Below are positions 23,401 through 35,284 of a stretch of DNA of 64,000 nucleotides, piece after piece (position 1 is the stretch's first letter; each line of letters starts with the position of its first letter). The translations under genes were made by a program, and so were the position numbers. Source of the DNA: Cadophora sp. MPI-SDFR-AT-0126 (taxonomy: Eukaryota > Ascomycota > Leotiomycetes > Helotiales > Ploettnerulaceae). The stretch lies in assembly GCA_020747065.1 (NCBI GenBank), contig JAGMVK010000006.1, forward strand, positions 310,001 through 374,000, read 5' to 3'. The notes beneath the pieces were generated by a model. The model saw only the letters and a list, made by a program, of their open reading frames with translations, was not told the origin of the DNA and searched no databases.

Positions 23401-25440
23401 GCTTATCTTAGTAACTAAGAGAAAGAGGTTAGTACTAAATCAGGCCTAGAAAACCCCCGCTAATAATGCTTTAATAATAACGACAGTAATTATAGCACAA
23501 ACGCTTCTAATATACCTACTATTTAAATCAAATAAAATAATAGAATTATTATTAAAATCCCAGAGATCTCATAGAGCTAATAAGACTAATATAGAGTAAT
23601 CTCAGCGTAGTTAATCTTAAAATAGTACCTCTAATAGCGAGGACACCAATTCTTTAAAATAGGAAAATAACTACTAGTACTACTAACACTTATCTCCACT
23701 AGCACTATTTAGGGCAGTTTCAATTTACTATAGTATTACTTATAAGTACCTAGAGAGCATGCAAACTACTAAAACACAAAAGGCTAGCAAGAAGTAGAGC
23801 TTAAATACCCTTAAAACATTAAAGTACGATCTAGTCTCACAAAATAATTATTTAATACAAGGCTAAACGTCACCCACGTCAGCACTAATAATTCCCTTAA
23901 GTGTATAATATAAATTATAAAGCTCTCTATTATCACTAGTACCTTTCGTAGAGTTAATAATAAGTCACTTATTAAATAGGAAGGTAGAACAAGCCTAATT
24001 TATATATTCTAATAACTAACTATAACAGCTTTAAGCGCATACTTTAGAAGTAAGTAGTAAAAAGTCTGTCTCCTATACGTAAAGATTGATGCAAAGTATC
24101 CCTTATTTAAGCGCTACTTTCTTAAGATAACCTACTAAATTCCTTATTTACAAAAGCCCTTAAGAGAATAGTTAGCAAAAATAAAGGATTTCCCTAAGAC
24201 TATAAGTAAAAGATATCTTCTAAGGTAAATATTACTAATACTAATAGTACTAATAATAGAGAAGCTTTACCTAGTAATAAAGATCTCTAATCTATTATTA
24301 AGAGTAATTTAAAGGAGGATATTTACTAGCGGAAAGTAATGAAAACCCCGGTTTTACTAGCCCTATAGAATCTTTTCCCTTGTAAAGCGCATATAGAATT
24401 AAAGAGATTCTAATTACCTCAGACCCAGAACTACTTACGCTATTTACTATTCCAGTAGTTTCCCACTAATTAGATTATTATTATAGCTTTCAAGAAGATA
24501 TAGTACTCGCTAATCAAAGTCTTATTAAAGGCAGAAGCTCTTTAGCCTATTCTTACGAAGCTAATATCTCTGCGCCTTAGAATTACCTAAGGGTTAGAGT
24601 TCCCTATATATTAAAGGCTTAAATATATCATTAGCTAATAACCTTTAATAAAGTAACTTTACTAAAGGAAGAAATATTAATCCATCTTTAGATTAGCTTA
24701 ACCTTAGTCACGCCTACTAGATCTAGGCCCTTATCTATATTATCTTTACTTTCTTAGAAAGGAGTAAATAAAAAAAACGTAGCTTATAAGATCTACTATA
24801 GCTTAAGTACTAGTAAGAGTATTAATATAAGGAGTGCAGATATAATATAATAAAGTCAGAATCTGCGAGCCTACGTAACGTGCTTAGAATGCCTTTACTA
24901 AAGTAAGTAACTTAAGTTAAAAGCTTTAACTAACTAGTCCTTAAGATAATAGAATTAGTGATAGACTTATACGTTTTCTAAGAGCTATTAGATATACCTA
25001 AAACTATTACTAAACTAAAAAGTAAATAAACCTATAATAGCTATCACCCTCTAGTATACTATACTTATACTCTAAAGATAGAAGAGTTAGGCCTGCTTTT
25101 AGTAGACACTCTTTATAGCGGACGGCCTTTATGTTAAACAGAAATCGCTATAGCTAGATATTAATTAAGGAAAAGCCTTAATAGTATTCAGAAATAAGAG
25201 CGACCTCTATTACTCTTAAGTTTTCGTAATAATTCTTACTCTTTAAGATATTAGTAAATTCCTCTAGTAACTTGATAGATCTTATGTTCTAGTAAAAAAG
25301 CCTTAAAACTAAAAGAAGACACTTAATAGTAAAAACAGCTTTAGTAACCCTTATTACCTTAGTAAGAATCTAATAGTCCTTACCTTCTTTAATATATTAA
25401 TCTTCTTACCAGCTACCTAGACCTTTAATCTTACAGGTAT

Positions 25441-26670
25441 ATATACGCCTAAAGTATATATTCGTAATAGTAAGGTAAAAGACTGTTACTAAGTATAAGA
25501 GGAGAGTCGCTAAATTAGATATATCCTAATCACTAGTGCTAAGAGATTAGTAGTAATATTAATTTAATAAGGAAGTAAAGAGTAAGGGAATTAGAAGAAA
25601 AAACTTAGCTATATAAGATAGGATTAGTAGTCGTATACTTAAGTACTTTAGATTAAAGATCATGTAGCGAAACTTATAAAGATATTACCAGAATTAACGC
25701 GTTTCAAGAAGAAGAGAGGATAGAGACTTACTAAATAACTTAAAGAGTCCCTTTCCTAAGAGATATTTGTTATAGTAAAGCAAGAGATTATTATAGAATA
25801 AGATAGTTAAGGCCTAAGCCTAAAAAAGTAATAATATAGCTAAAAATATAATATAAAGAAAGAAAACCTTACCTAAAGAAGCTCTAATATCACTAAGCTT
25901 ATTAAAGAGGCAGAGACCTCTATAGAAAATCAATATAAGTTAGTATAGAGATCTGGTCTATACGCGAGGTAATTAATAAAAGGGAAATAAAGGTGAAGAG
26001 ATTAACTTAGCTTAATTAGAGAAAATAGCGTCTTTAACTTAAAGATCTGCGTTCTGAAGCTTATAAGTTAAGGCTCCGGTATAAGATTCAGGCGTATAAG
26101 AGCTATATAAAGAGAGGGAGGTGTAGTTAATAGAGGTTAAAGAACTTAGAGCTACTTAGCTTAAGTTAAGTACTAAAGATCGTTAGTCTTAATCTTAAGC
26201 CTGATCTTAAGATTATAAAATTAGAAGAAGAAAGATTAAAATAGAAAAGTAATAAAGCTCTGTATTTACCTTAGTTAGAGAGAGAATAGCGCTACTCCTA
26301 TAATCTTCTTAAAGGTTATTTGCTCTTAGAAGTAAGCTCTTAGAGAGGAAAAGCAGCTATAACTTAGTCTTTGTTACTAGAGGAACGCGTATAGTAGTAA
26401 GGAAAAACAAAGAAGCTTCTTATATAGCTTTAAAAAGAATTATAGAGCTTATTAAATAAAGAGAAGGAAGAAGGTAGTGAAAGTATTATAGTTACAAAGG
26501 TTAAGAGAGAAGATAGAGGTATTATAGTAGAGGATAACCTTATAGAAGTAAGCTAAGTAAACCTTTATTTACGATTTTACTAAGACCAATAATAATTCAA
26601 GCTTTACATAACTTTAACGTTATTTTTACACCGCAGACCTCTACTTTTACCTCTAAAGATTTAATACTTT
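25441..26670 (+). pseudogene. Possible extra 3' ORF of the Gypsy element, RIP-degraded
   Basis: One plus-strand frame across about 1.2 kb is interrupted only by TAA/TAG codons, the products expected when CAA/CAG lose a C by RIP. Between them the residues are strongly charged and helix-like, for example KDLRSEAYKLRLRYKI at 26041, and Leu/Glu/Lys heptad-like segments to about 26560. It lies after integrase and before the 3' LTR, where accessory ORFs of large Gypsy elements are found. RIP weakens frame discrimination, so this is an inference; an alternative is non-coding 3' sequence with chance reading. No homologue is recognised. Confidence 0.3.
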
Positions 26671-26742
26671 TGGAAATAGTCTAGCTCTATTATATTCGTT
26701 TACTATAATACTTGGAGGCGAGTCTTTAAAGGAAGGGACGTA

Positions 26743-27018
26743 TATGATAGGGATTAACTCAGTAAAACTTTTATCACTTAACTTATATACTTCATATTAT
26801 ACTTAAGTTAAGACCTTCTTTAAGAGATCTTATCATTAATAATAGTACTTTTCCTTCTAATAGGATTTACACTTTTTTCTCTAATTAACAATTCGTACTC
26901 TTTAGATATATAATATCTTTTAATTTCGTTTATCTGTTATTTCTTGAACCTTACACCTTATATACCTTACATTTGCTACCCTCTTGTCGTGTGGGGGATT
27001 GGAGTCCTCCCCTCCACA
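26743..27018 (+). repeat. 3' LTR of the Gypsy element
   Basis: This 276-bp repeat is colinear with 7395-7670. It starts TATGATAGGG (RIP-altered TG end) and finishes CCCCTCCACA. It is preceded by a purine-rich tract and followed by ATAA, the target duplication. Confidence 0.88.
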
Positions 27019-27980
27019 ATAACTATAGATAATTAGTAAATAATTAATTAAATAGCTCTAGAGTAACTAGAAAAGATCTTTATTCTTTAGATAAAACTAC
27101 GTAATTATTTAGTAAGACTCCTTATTCTAGATAGCTATAGAAGCTATAAGACTACGGATTTCCTTTAGAGGCACCTTAAGTATAATATATACCTTCTTTT
27201 CTTACTTATATATATATTATATATCTTATAACCTCTTAATTTAATAGTTTTTTTATCTCTTAAGCGTACCTACTAGAAAGAGCTTTAAAAGTTAAGTTTA
27301 ATAATTAATTCTACGCTAATTAGTAAGTGTAATTTCCTTATATACTATAAGAAGGCACGTTGAAAGAGTATTATAGCTTTAAATATTAAGTCTAAGTAAA
27401 GATCTGTAAGTTTATAGCCGGTTTCTATAATAAAGCTATTAATAAGCTCTTTACTTCTAGAAAATAATAATAAATTAATAAATCTAACTCTCCTAAAGCC
27501 TTAAGAAATACTAATACTACCTCTAGAGGTTCCTGATACTTTAATTAAGTTATATACTCTAAAGAATTAGAAAAAGATATATATATAGATTTATACCTTA
27601 GCTAGTAAGTTATATAACTAACTTCTAATTAAGTATTTATTCTTTAGGAAGATTATAAAGGAAATAGATCAAAAAGACTATAGATTAGAAAAGGTAAATA
27701 TAAAAGTTAAAGAATTAGTAGAGAGATTAGAGTAAGTATAGCTAAGGAAAAAGAAAAGTCTTAACTAGTCTAAATTCCTAATTTATAATAATACATGTAA
27801 TTAAAAAGACTTAAATCACAGGTAAAGAGCGTTAAATTAAACTTATAAAATTAGAATTAAATAGAGATTCAGAGTCTATAATATTATATATAGAAGTTAA
27901 CGTAAAATAGAGTTATTAAGTATTAAAAATCAGGTAACGGAAATAGCGGGGTAGCCGGAAGGGGGGGGGGTTAGACGTTA

Positions 27981-28843
27981 CCGGCTAGGGAATTCATAAA
28001 GGATGAATGATTCTGGCACAGTGTTAATTGAATTTTACGGGCAAGTTTGAAAGAGTGTTGCACGGAGAAGGTCTTTGCATTGATGTATCGAGTGCCCCAC
28101 CCCAGAGGTGACTACGTCAAAGTTTTCTTTTCACATCCCTCCAAATCCTCTCGTCCATCAGATATCAATTCATTCTACCAAAGTACCACTAGCCTAGAAA
28201 TTTCACCAAAAAACTCATTCTTGTTCCTTTTCATTCCGCTTCTGCTCATCCTTTCGCTTTATGCATTCCACAAGAGCCTGTTGCCGTTCGAATTCGGCAA
28301 TTCCTCCCGGAAGACGATGTAATTCTGGCATCAAAGCCTCATCACTACGGTACGGATGTTCTTCAGAGAGGGGACGGGGAGCATGGGACGTTTGAGGGTA
28401 GAACAACGAGGAGGGAGCGTTTCGAATGGTAGAAGGATCGTTGGAGGACTCTGCTGGCACGAACACCTGCCGAAAACTCTGTGGAGTATCCCCATTCTCC
28501 TCGAGGCATCGTCTCTTGTCTTTGAGCCAAGAAGTGAGATGTTAGATTCCAAGAGTATCGAGAGTTCTGGAGGCGTGAAGGTAGTGCGAAGCTTCCGGGT
28601 AAAACTTGAGGGGGAGCTGAGTTGGACAAGAAACAATTTTGCGGGGTACCTGGGCGCGGAGCCTGATGTCCTGGGCGAGATGAAGGGGGCGCCGTTCTGG
28701 ATGGCCGCTGTTGTCTGAAGAAATCATCACCATTGTGTGCCGTCGAAGGATAGGCCGGACGTCACTGGAATCCCATCCCATCTGTCTCCATGCTCTCGAG
28801 GTCTCGTGGCGTGTCCGGTTGCGTCTGCTGTCTTCCGCGTCGT
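27981..28843. other. Intergenic region to the right of the nested transposons
   Basis: Normal-composition DNA resumes directly after the TA duplication. A minus-strand frame at 28215-28544 (ending near MPELHRLPGGIAEFERQQAL) has protein-like composition and could be a further exon of, or a remnant related to, the gene at 28844-29790. I could not connect it by GT/AG sites in phase, so it is not called as a gene. Confidence 0.4.
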
Positions 28844-29790
28844 TCACCTTGACTTCTGGCCTGTCTTCTTCGTCGAGATCTTGGCTGATTCCCGTTTCCG
28901 ATTGGTATCCTGCTCCAAACGTCTAAGTATGTGATTTACGGTCGATCTTCCAGATCCAGACATAGGTTCGTTGATATCGTAGGTTCCTTCTCGAACGGCT
29001 TGACGGATGATCTCCAAACGTTCTGTCATCTTGGCGTCCCGAGCGAGGGCTGCTTTATGCCATCCACATTGCCATCTCATGCTGTCTACGGGGTAATACA
29101 TTCCACGACCGGGATTGCGAGCGCGAAGATCGTTCAGTCGGGTTAGCTCCAGATGCGTGACCTCAATTGGCGGTAGATATGTCCAATTAGCTGGCAAGTG
29201 TACGAAAGGTTAAACACGAGGCCGGGTAACACTATATCCGTCTCTGATGGCCCGTAACTCGTCCTCCTTGATTGGTGCTCGAATCAAGCCATAGTCGTCA
29301 CGCTCCTCTTTTGGCTTCGCAGGTTTCTTTGGCTGTTGCTCTGGTTCGTCCTCGTCTCCATCATTCGCACCCTTGCGCTTTCTGGTCCTCTTCTGTTCTG
29401 GAGGTTGGGAGTCCAGATTGGCTTCGCCGATTGCTACCGTTACGCTTGCGTGGTCGCTATTGCTTTCTCCTAGATCCACCAGAGTTCCGTCGTCCAGGAA
29501 GACGAAGCTCCCGCGCCAGCCCACTGGCTGCCCTCCATTGCCACCTCCACCACTGCTCAAATCTCGACCCTGGAAACAAAATTGTCAGTAAATGGTGTAA
29601 TCTTGCTTCCATATGAGAGATATGATTGGCAGATGTCTTTGAACCAGTCTTGTCTCTCAATCCTTCCATGGTTGGAGAGATCGTTAAAATCAGAGCCTTT
29701 GTTTACTCACCCCAGATTGCTCTGGAGGTCCTGTAAGACCTCCGCCACCAAGCTCACAATGAGCATCGCAAGTGCCAACAAGAATTTCAT
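28844..29790 (-). CDS. Possible secreted protein with basic, NLS-like segments
   Basis: Proposed exons on the minus strand are 29790-29711, 29552-29233 and 29190-28844 (248 aa, phase consistent). Exon 1 encodes MKFLLALAMLIVSLVAEV, a good signal-peptide-like start, and ends at a GTGAGT donor. The second intron would be only 42 nt (29232-29191) and removes an in-frame TAA; a 41-nt intron elsewhere in this window makes that size credible. If that intron is not used, the stop at 29210-29212 truncates the protein. After the signal peptide come a Gly-rich linker, a Lys/Arg-Glu region with KRTRKRKG and PKKPAKPK, and a C-terminal region with MRWQCGWHKAALARDAKM and a charged helix. No domain is recognised. 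A secreted protein carrying NLS-like runs could be an effector, but this is inference. Confidence 0.42.
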
Positions 29791-32502
29791 TGTTGGTGAA
29801 TTCTATTGTGATTGGTAAGATTCTGGTTGTGTTGAAAATGGTGTTCTTGAAGAATTTAAAATTGCGATTTGTGTGTGCTTGAAGGTAAGAAATCTTGGCA
29901 GGGTCAGCGGCCTGAAAAGTTGTTTATCGTCGGCGACTGGAGGCGCTACCCGCTTAGAAACCCCAGGCCACAACTTTCTCACCTCAAGAAAGCTGGCAGG
30001 TGATTCAACTCCATGGGGAAGGTTCTGATGATGCAACAAGACTGTTGTTACTTTCTGGTGAGTATCAGTCCTCATCTCTAGCCACTGCTAATGGAGGATG
30101 GATATAGAAGCGCTCGGCATAGCCACTTGACAGACACCAGACAGAGTCTACAGAAGTCCGAGTCCTCTTCGCGAACACCAGAGGCAAGACCCGGTTCATC
30201 CGCTGTCGAGGAAGTACGCCTTATGCTAAACATGCATAGAGTCTATAATATAACACTGGCTTATGCGAGACGGACAGCTCGCATGTATCTTCTCATTCGA
30301 GTCCTCAATACGTCATGACCTGTCAAGAGGCTCAAGGAATATTTACAGAGACCCCACTGGAAGGTGTGGGCCGTATCGGAATGAAAGGGACATAAGGCAG
30401 AGTCCCTTCGGCCTTCGAAACATGCAGCCAGCTACCTGCTGGCTCAGAGGATAAAATCTACATCAGGTCTAGAGCCGGATGGTAGGATATGCCCTGAAGT
30501 AACAGTCCCACAGACCTGGGAAGGACGCAATGACAATGAAAAAAGACACTGGAGGGTCCAACGGAACCGTGGGTGGAAATCCAAAACAGAATAACTGCGC
30601 GACCCTCGACGAATATACATATGCTCGGCAACTCTCCAACTGCAGATCCGAGACCAAGTCCGGTCTCAGGTCTACTTTTTGGAGCTCCACGCCATGAGAG
30701 GGACCAGTCTCCGACCACGAGTGTATAGAACTCTTTTTGAGCCTCCCATGGGCTTCTTGACTGCCTCGATACACAGACTACTTGCTACTATGCAACCTAA
30801 AGGAAACGAGATGTACCAAGTCGCTTGACCGACCATAGGAAAGCAGACAGAATTGTGTCGAAAAGGAAAATGATTTCTAGTTTTTGAGACAAAGAAGGCA
30901 TGAAGAATGGAGAAAAATGCAATACATCCAACGAAGACTTAATAATACTCGGGAAAAGAAGTTATATTGAACGAATCAGGTATATCGAACGATTTGAAGG
31001 ATAAGAACTCAGAACGAAATGTTGACACATACCTGATCACCATTTCCGCACCAACATGATTGCTTCAAATCTGTAGCAGAATATGCTCTTGGAAAGGATC
31101 AAAACTTGGATCTGGTGTGTTCGGAATCTTGTCCAGGTATCTTCCCAGTGGAGCTCTTCTTTTCCTTTTCGTTCGTGATCGAACATCTCTCTTCTTTTTG
31201 CGTTCGGTTGTCCGAGATATAGGAGAGCCGGTATATGAGTCCGGGTATGGTGGAGAGAAAGAGAATGGGGAAGAGAAAAGAGAGAAATGAAGATTCGGTA
31301 CGGTTCTGTTGGAGGTTTCGTTGGCCAAGTGGCATCTTGCTTGAATGTGGGGGTGGAATGGAGGCTGCGTGGGGTTCCTAGCAGACTTGGAGAGTAGCCA
31401 ATTGCGAAGTCGCTATTGTCGCTATTCTCATTTGAAAAGATAGGACACTGATGATCAGATGTGTCGGTAGAGTGTCATTTGAAGAGAGAATTTTGTGGAT
31501 GGCGGTGGGAGAACATATGATTGTTGACGCAATTCTGGACATTCTTCTGAAGTTGACGATTTTTGACTTGCCCTAGAATGTTAGTCAACTTCAGTTATCC
31601 CCTCAGATATCCATCTGGAGGAAGAAATGTACGCTTACCGGACTTGAGCAAGGACCGAGATGCTTAGCGGGTCTGCTGATTCTCGCACGACCTGGAGCGA
31701 TATCTGAGCAAGTGCTCTGAAGCTCGCAGATTTGCATCAGTAGATCGGATGTATCGATAAATAATGACTGTCTGCTATGGACAGCGAATGAAACGCTGCT
31801 GGATCTCGAAGTTGGGCTGGAGCTGGTGTCAACGCCACTTGAACGATGCAGGGTGAGAGGAGAATATAGTAACGAAGAGATTTCTACCAGGTTGTTTGTG
31901 TTCTTGTGTATGCATCTGAGAAAGGGTTAGCAAAGTGGGCTTTCAGTTCGTCTTCTCTGTTTCTCGAAGTTGATGTTTTGTGATGGGAACTTCGAGAAGC
32001 AAGCCTTTATATGATTTTGTCTGTGTGGAGTTGTCGGCGCTAACCATTTTCGAGCATGGTCAATTCAGGCAGCAACTTCCTCGCCTAACTACACTCAAGC
32101 TCTGGAACAAGCTTAAACATCAGCTTGGACTCTATTTGCAAGTCACAGATTCTGCAGAGATATTAAATTTTCTTAGTCGGAGATGTTTGACAGGCAAAGC
32201 AAGCCGTCTGACGAGAAATGGGGATATGCAGAGTGATGATTTTGTACGAAAAGATCACCATTCTACATCTCAAACCAAAGCATGTCTCTAGGACGATCAA
32301 CGAGTCGACGCTGCAGGCAGTCTGGTCTAGTTGTTTGTCAACAGGCAATCCTCAGTTGACAAAGGCACATTGCAAGGACATGAGCATTTGACTCTATGAA
32401 GGGGAGCCTGAGGAGAAGATTTAGAATATATATTGGACAACCAAGAAGTACGGGATCGAAAGAATTGAATTTGTTCGGTTTTGATGGTCGCGCTTCAGCC
32501 TG
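29791..32502. other. 2.7-kb stretch with no supportable gene
   Basis: Both strands carry only short overlapping ORFs without protein-like composition or paired splice sites I could trust. Composition is ordinary and there is no RIP signature. It may hold promoters, UTRs or unrecognised RNA. Confidence 0.4.
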
Positions 32503-32722
32503 TTGGGGTTTGACCTGGGCAATTTCAAGACATTTGATAACAAAGACTGCAACAAGAACGTTGGAGCTCACTTCAGTATCACGAACGACACAACCGTTCA
32601 AGAGGTAAGTCTTCGTCTCCCATTCCCTACCAGGATTAAGCTGAGCATTATGTTAGGCAACTGTCAAGCCAAATGTGCCCTGGGACATCACACAATTTAG
32701 CGCCTCGCTTAATAGTGTTTAG
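32503..32722 (+). CDS. 3' end of an unrecognised small gene (or gene fragment)
   Basis: A coherent two-exon 3' end is visible: frame 32503-32604, a canonical 52-nt intron 32605-32656 (GTAAGT...GTTAG) and an exon 32657-32722 ending in TAG. The translation across the junction is smooth and protein-like (FDLGNFKTFDNKDCNKN, then TTVQE joined to ATVKPNVPWDI). No ATG or upstream exon could be joined: the frame meets TGA at 32482. It may be a truncated gene, or its first exon may be farther upstream. Function unknown. Confidence 0.35.
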
Positions 32723-32845
32723 TGGGTCATCAAAACAGAACCATCTTTCGCGTCTTCTCGAGACAAGTCTTCACCTTCGAGCGATCCAGCACACAAATCC
32801 TCTCCAATCAATACAAAGCTTTCGTACAAAGGCAGGTCGCACGCA

Positions 32846-33693
32846 ATGGATAACTTCGTGGATTACGTCGTAGGTGGATACTTCTTTCCTACCTCTCCAG
32901 CGCGTTTCCCCAAGGCAAATCTGGATCTGGCTGCAGCGCCAAAGTTGCACGCCTTGACAAGATCGCGAGATTGGTTCATGAGTACTGGCAACTAGTCGCG
33001 CTCAAATCTCTTGTTGCCTAATATTGAGACCTTTTATGCTAACTAGTGTGGCAGTACGAGCGATTGAGAAGAGAGTACGAAGAAGCCGTCCTCGCGGATA
33101 GTTACAGACCTCGCACCGAACAAGAGGCAGCCGCCAGCGATGGTGGAAACATGAGTTCACCAACCTTTGTTGGCTCTGCTCCACGCCGACCTTACTTCAG
33201 TTCCACCCAACACTACGACTACAATCTATCGTTCCACATCCCCATCGAGGCATATGGACCGGACGATGCATCGAATGGTGGTCGTAACCTCGACATCATT
33301 CGCAGATTCCTGCTCCTCCCTACCGATCATCATGACGGAACCGGCAATCTCTTGGATTACCTTCAGAGAACTGTCGCTGAGATCAACAATGACATGCAAC
33401 ATCACTTGGTTGATGTAGACGAACGCTGGACAAAGGCTGGACTGAGTGCTGCTATCTGGCGGGAGGTCAGGACGCCTGTTGTTGTTGAGAATACCCTTCG
33501 TTTCCATGCCGACGAGTCAACTCTACGTGAAATGTCTAGAGGTCCACCTATCAACAATTCTACGGCATTGAGACTATGGCTGGGTTGGGTTAGCAGAGTT
33601 TATGAGAATGAGATCGACCTGAGAAGAGCTGATATTCCAGTAGACCCGCCTAGATATTGGTCTCCGTTGTATGTGTATTCGAACCGGGCCTGA
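32846..33693 (+). CDS. Hypothetical 260-aa protein
   Basis: Exons are 32846-32981 and 33047-33693, joined by a 65-nt intron (donor GTACTG, branch-like GCTAAC just before the CTAG acceptor) that keeps phase and removes a TAG. The N-terminus reads MDNFVDYVVGGYFFPTSP; the second exon carries a charged helix (YERLRREYEEAVLAD), an aromatic central region (YNLSFHIPIEAYGPDD) and a helical C-terminus. No signal peptide, membrane segment or known domain is recognised. The exon 2 frame of 647 nt is fully open and has codon usage like the conserved genes at 56-61 kb, which supports a real gene. Function unknown. Confidence 0.6.
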
Positions 33694-35284
33694 GTTCTGT
33701 CAGATTGAAGGATACCGGATACATGGGTAGTGGACAAATTGTTCAAGCATGAAAAATCGGTATTCATACTACTGATGGAATCGAGATACGGGCGTCTGGC
33801 AAGAGTGATAAGATGGAATGCTGCGAATTCTGATTGTGCTTTGGGATGATGTACGGATTATTTGGGGACAAAATTGCACAAACAAAAGCGCTGTTGTTAC
33901 AAGGTTGCTCGATCTGAGAATGAATCTCGAAATGCGGTGCACTGCTTCTGGGAAGGAATGAGAAGCAAGGATATTTGCACTTGATAGCTCTCCCCTCTAC
34001 ACAATGCTGAAAATTTCAATCCACTCTCAATGCATAGGATCAAACAAAATAACTTGCGGTGAAGGTGTCATTATTGCTTCTTGCATGCTGAAAATTTGGC
34101 AAAAAGAAGGGGTATATAGCTTTTAACTTACATGTGTTCAGAAATCATACCGCAGAGTCAAGTCATCCTAACTGGCATTTCCTGAAGATCAGGATCCACA
34201 TTTTGTGGCCATTTTATGCATTCTTAGTGAATCCTTGCCGTCCCCTGACTTCCCACCCAGATATTGCGTTGAACCGGCCAAAATTAAGAGCAGTTGTTGA
34301 GTGATCCGGCCTGAATCTATACTCAGATCTTGAAATATAATTTTGCATATTTGTCGCCTAAGTCCCGCATTTGCGTGGACCATGAAGTTAATGATAGTCT
34401 TGAAATCCGGTCAATGACTGAGCTAAAGCAGGAGGCATTCATATCCTTTCATGCATTATGACTTGCGCACCTAGCTGGATCTTGGTCTCAAAGCAGTATG
34501 TTTCGAGGTATTTTTGGACATGATACAATATTATCAGTGCTGGATGTAAGCCTCCGGTGTAATTATGAAGCCCAATGAAAGGTTTCGGCAAGATATGGGG
34601 TGTTGAAGTCAAATAATGAACTCTGTAGTCGAGAGATTCATCATCCCAAAAATGTAGCTCCACAGTTTGGCTTTGAAATGTTACGCGAAGTGCCTATCGG
34701 TTTGATGACTAACAAGTGATTATCTCTTGAACAGTTATTTTTATATACAGTACTAATGCATGAGCCTTTCTGCGATACCATGCGTGCCGAGAAGTTTGCC
34801 CCCGCTCTTTTCAGAATCCTGGGGATTGTATTTCTTCGTTTTCTTTAGCATCCCAAAGTGTGTCGCTATTTGAGAAAGACTACCTCAAAGCATTCATCTC
34901 GAGTCCAGTGGCATGGTGAATGGGTGGTCTTGGCAATCGTCATTGCAGCGTTCTGCGCTGCTCGCCGGACCTCGAAGTCATCCAACATCTCGAGGCCGTG
35001 TCCTCGAACAAACGACAGCACCTTCGATATTCCACACAGCACAAAACAAAACCCCCAACGCCCTCAAATCACTCAATAGGTACGTGGATTAATTCCCATC
35101 GTGCTCGCTTGTTATTCACGCAGACGCCTCACCTGCCTTTCTCGGCTTCTGTGGAGCTTCGGGCAGTTTCTCCCTTTGTTGATCCAATCGCGTACAGCAT
35201 GAAGGCTAGCTCACAAGCAGGCACTATTGAAACAAGTATTAGCTGATTATGCAAAGGAGCAGTAACCTGACAGACATCAACACA
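33694..35284. other. Intergenic region
   Basis: No supportable gene is seen. Part of the right end should be the promoter and 5' UTR of the gene at 35285. Small ORFs at 34858-35246 overlap in two frames and have no protein-like features. Confidence 0.45.

Larger units (their letters stand above)
7395..27018 (+). mobile_element. Gypsy (Ty3-type) LTR retrotransposon, RIP-degraded, interrupted by a Copia element
   Basis: Two 276-bp LTRs (7395-7670 and 26743-27018) flank about 11.4 kb of decayed internal sequence once the 7.66-kb Copia insertion is removed. The 4-bp duplication ATAA lies at 7391-7394 and 27019-27022. LTR ends are TGTGG...CCACA in the left copy, with the right copy's TG changed to TA. 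A purine run (AAAGGAAGGG) just before the right LTR fits a polypurine tract. Protease, reverse transcriptase and integrase remnants follow in that order on the plus strand, which is the Gypsy order. Stops are overwhelmingly TAA/TAG. The total of ~12 kb is large for a fungal Gypsy element and leaves ~3.4 kb between integrase and the 3' LTR. Confidence 0.85.
6549..27978 (+). mobile_element. Fot1/pogo-like DNA transposon, copy B, split by nested retrotransposons
   Basis: The left part is 6549-7394 and the right part 27023-27978; together they align along copy A (1649-3481). The TIRs start ACGTCTAACCCC on both sides and carry long C/G homopolymers (C-run near 6556, G-run 27961-27970). TA flanks the element at 6547-6548 and 27979-27980. 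The two halves meet at the position corresponding to about 2490 of the left copy, where the Gypsy element inserted with an ATAA duplication. Copy B is more A+T-rich than copy A: many positions that keep C or G in A are T or A in B. No intact transposase remains. Confidence 0.85.

Noticed and set aside
28215..28544. Minus-strand frame after the possible secreted-protein gene
   Set aside because: It has protein-like content, but I could not join it to 28844-29790 with phase-consistent splice sites, so it is mentioned only as a possible exon or remnant.
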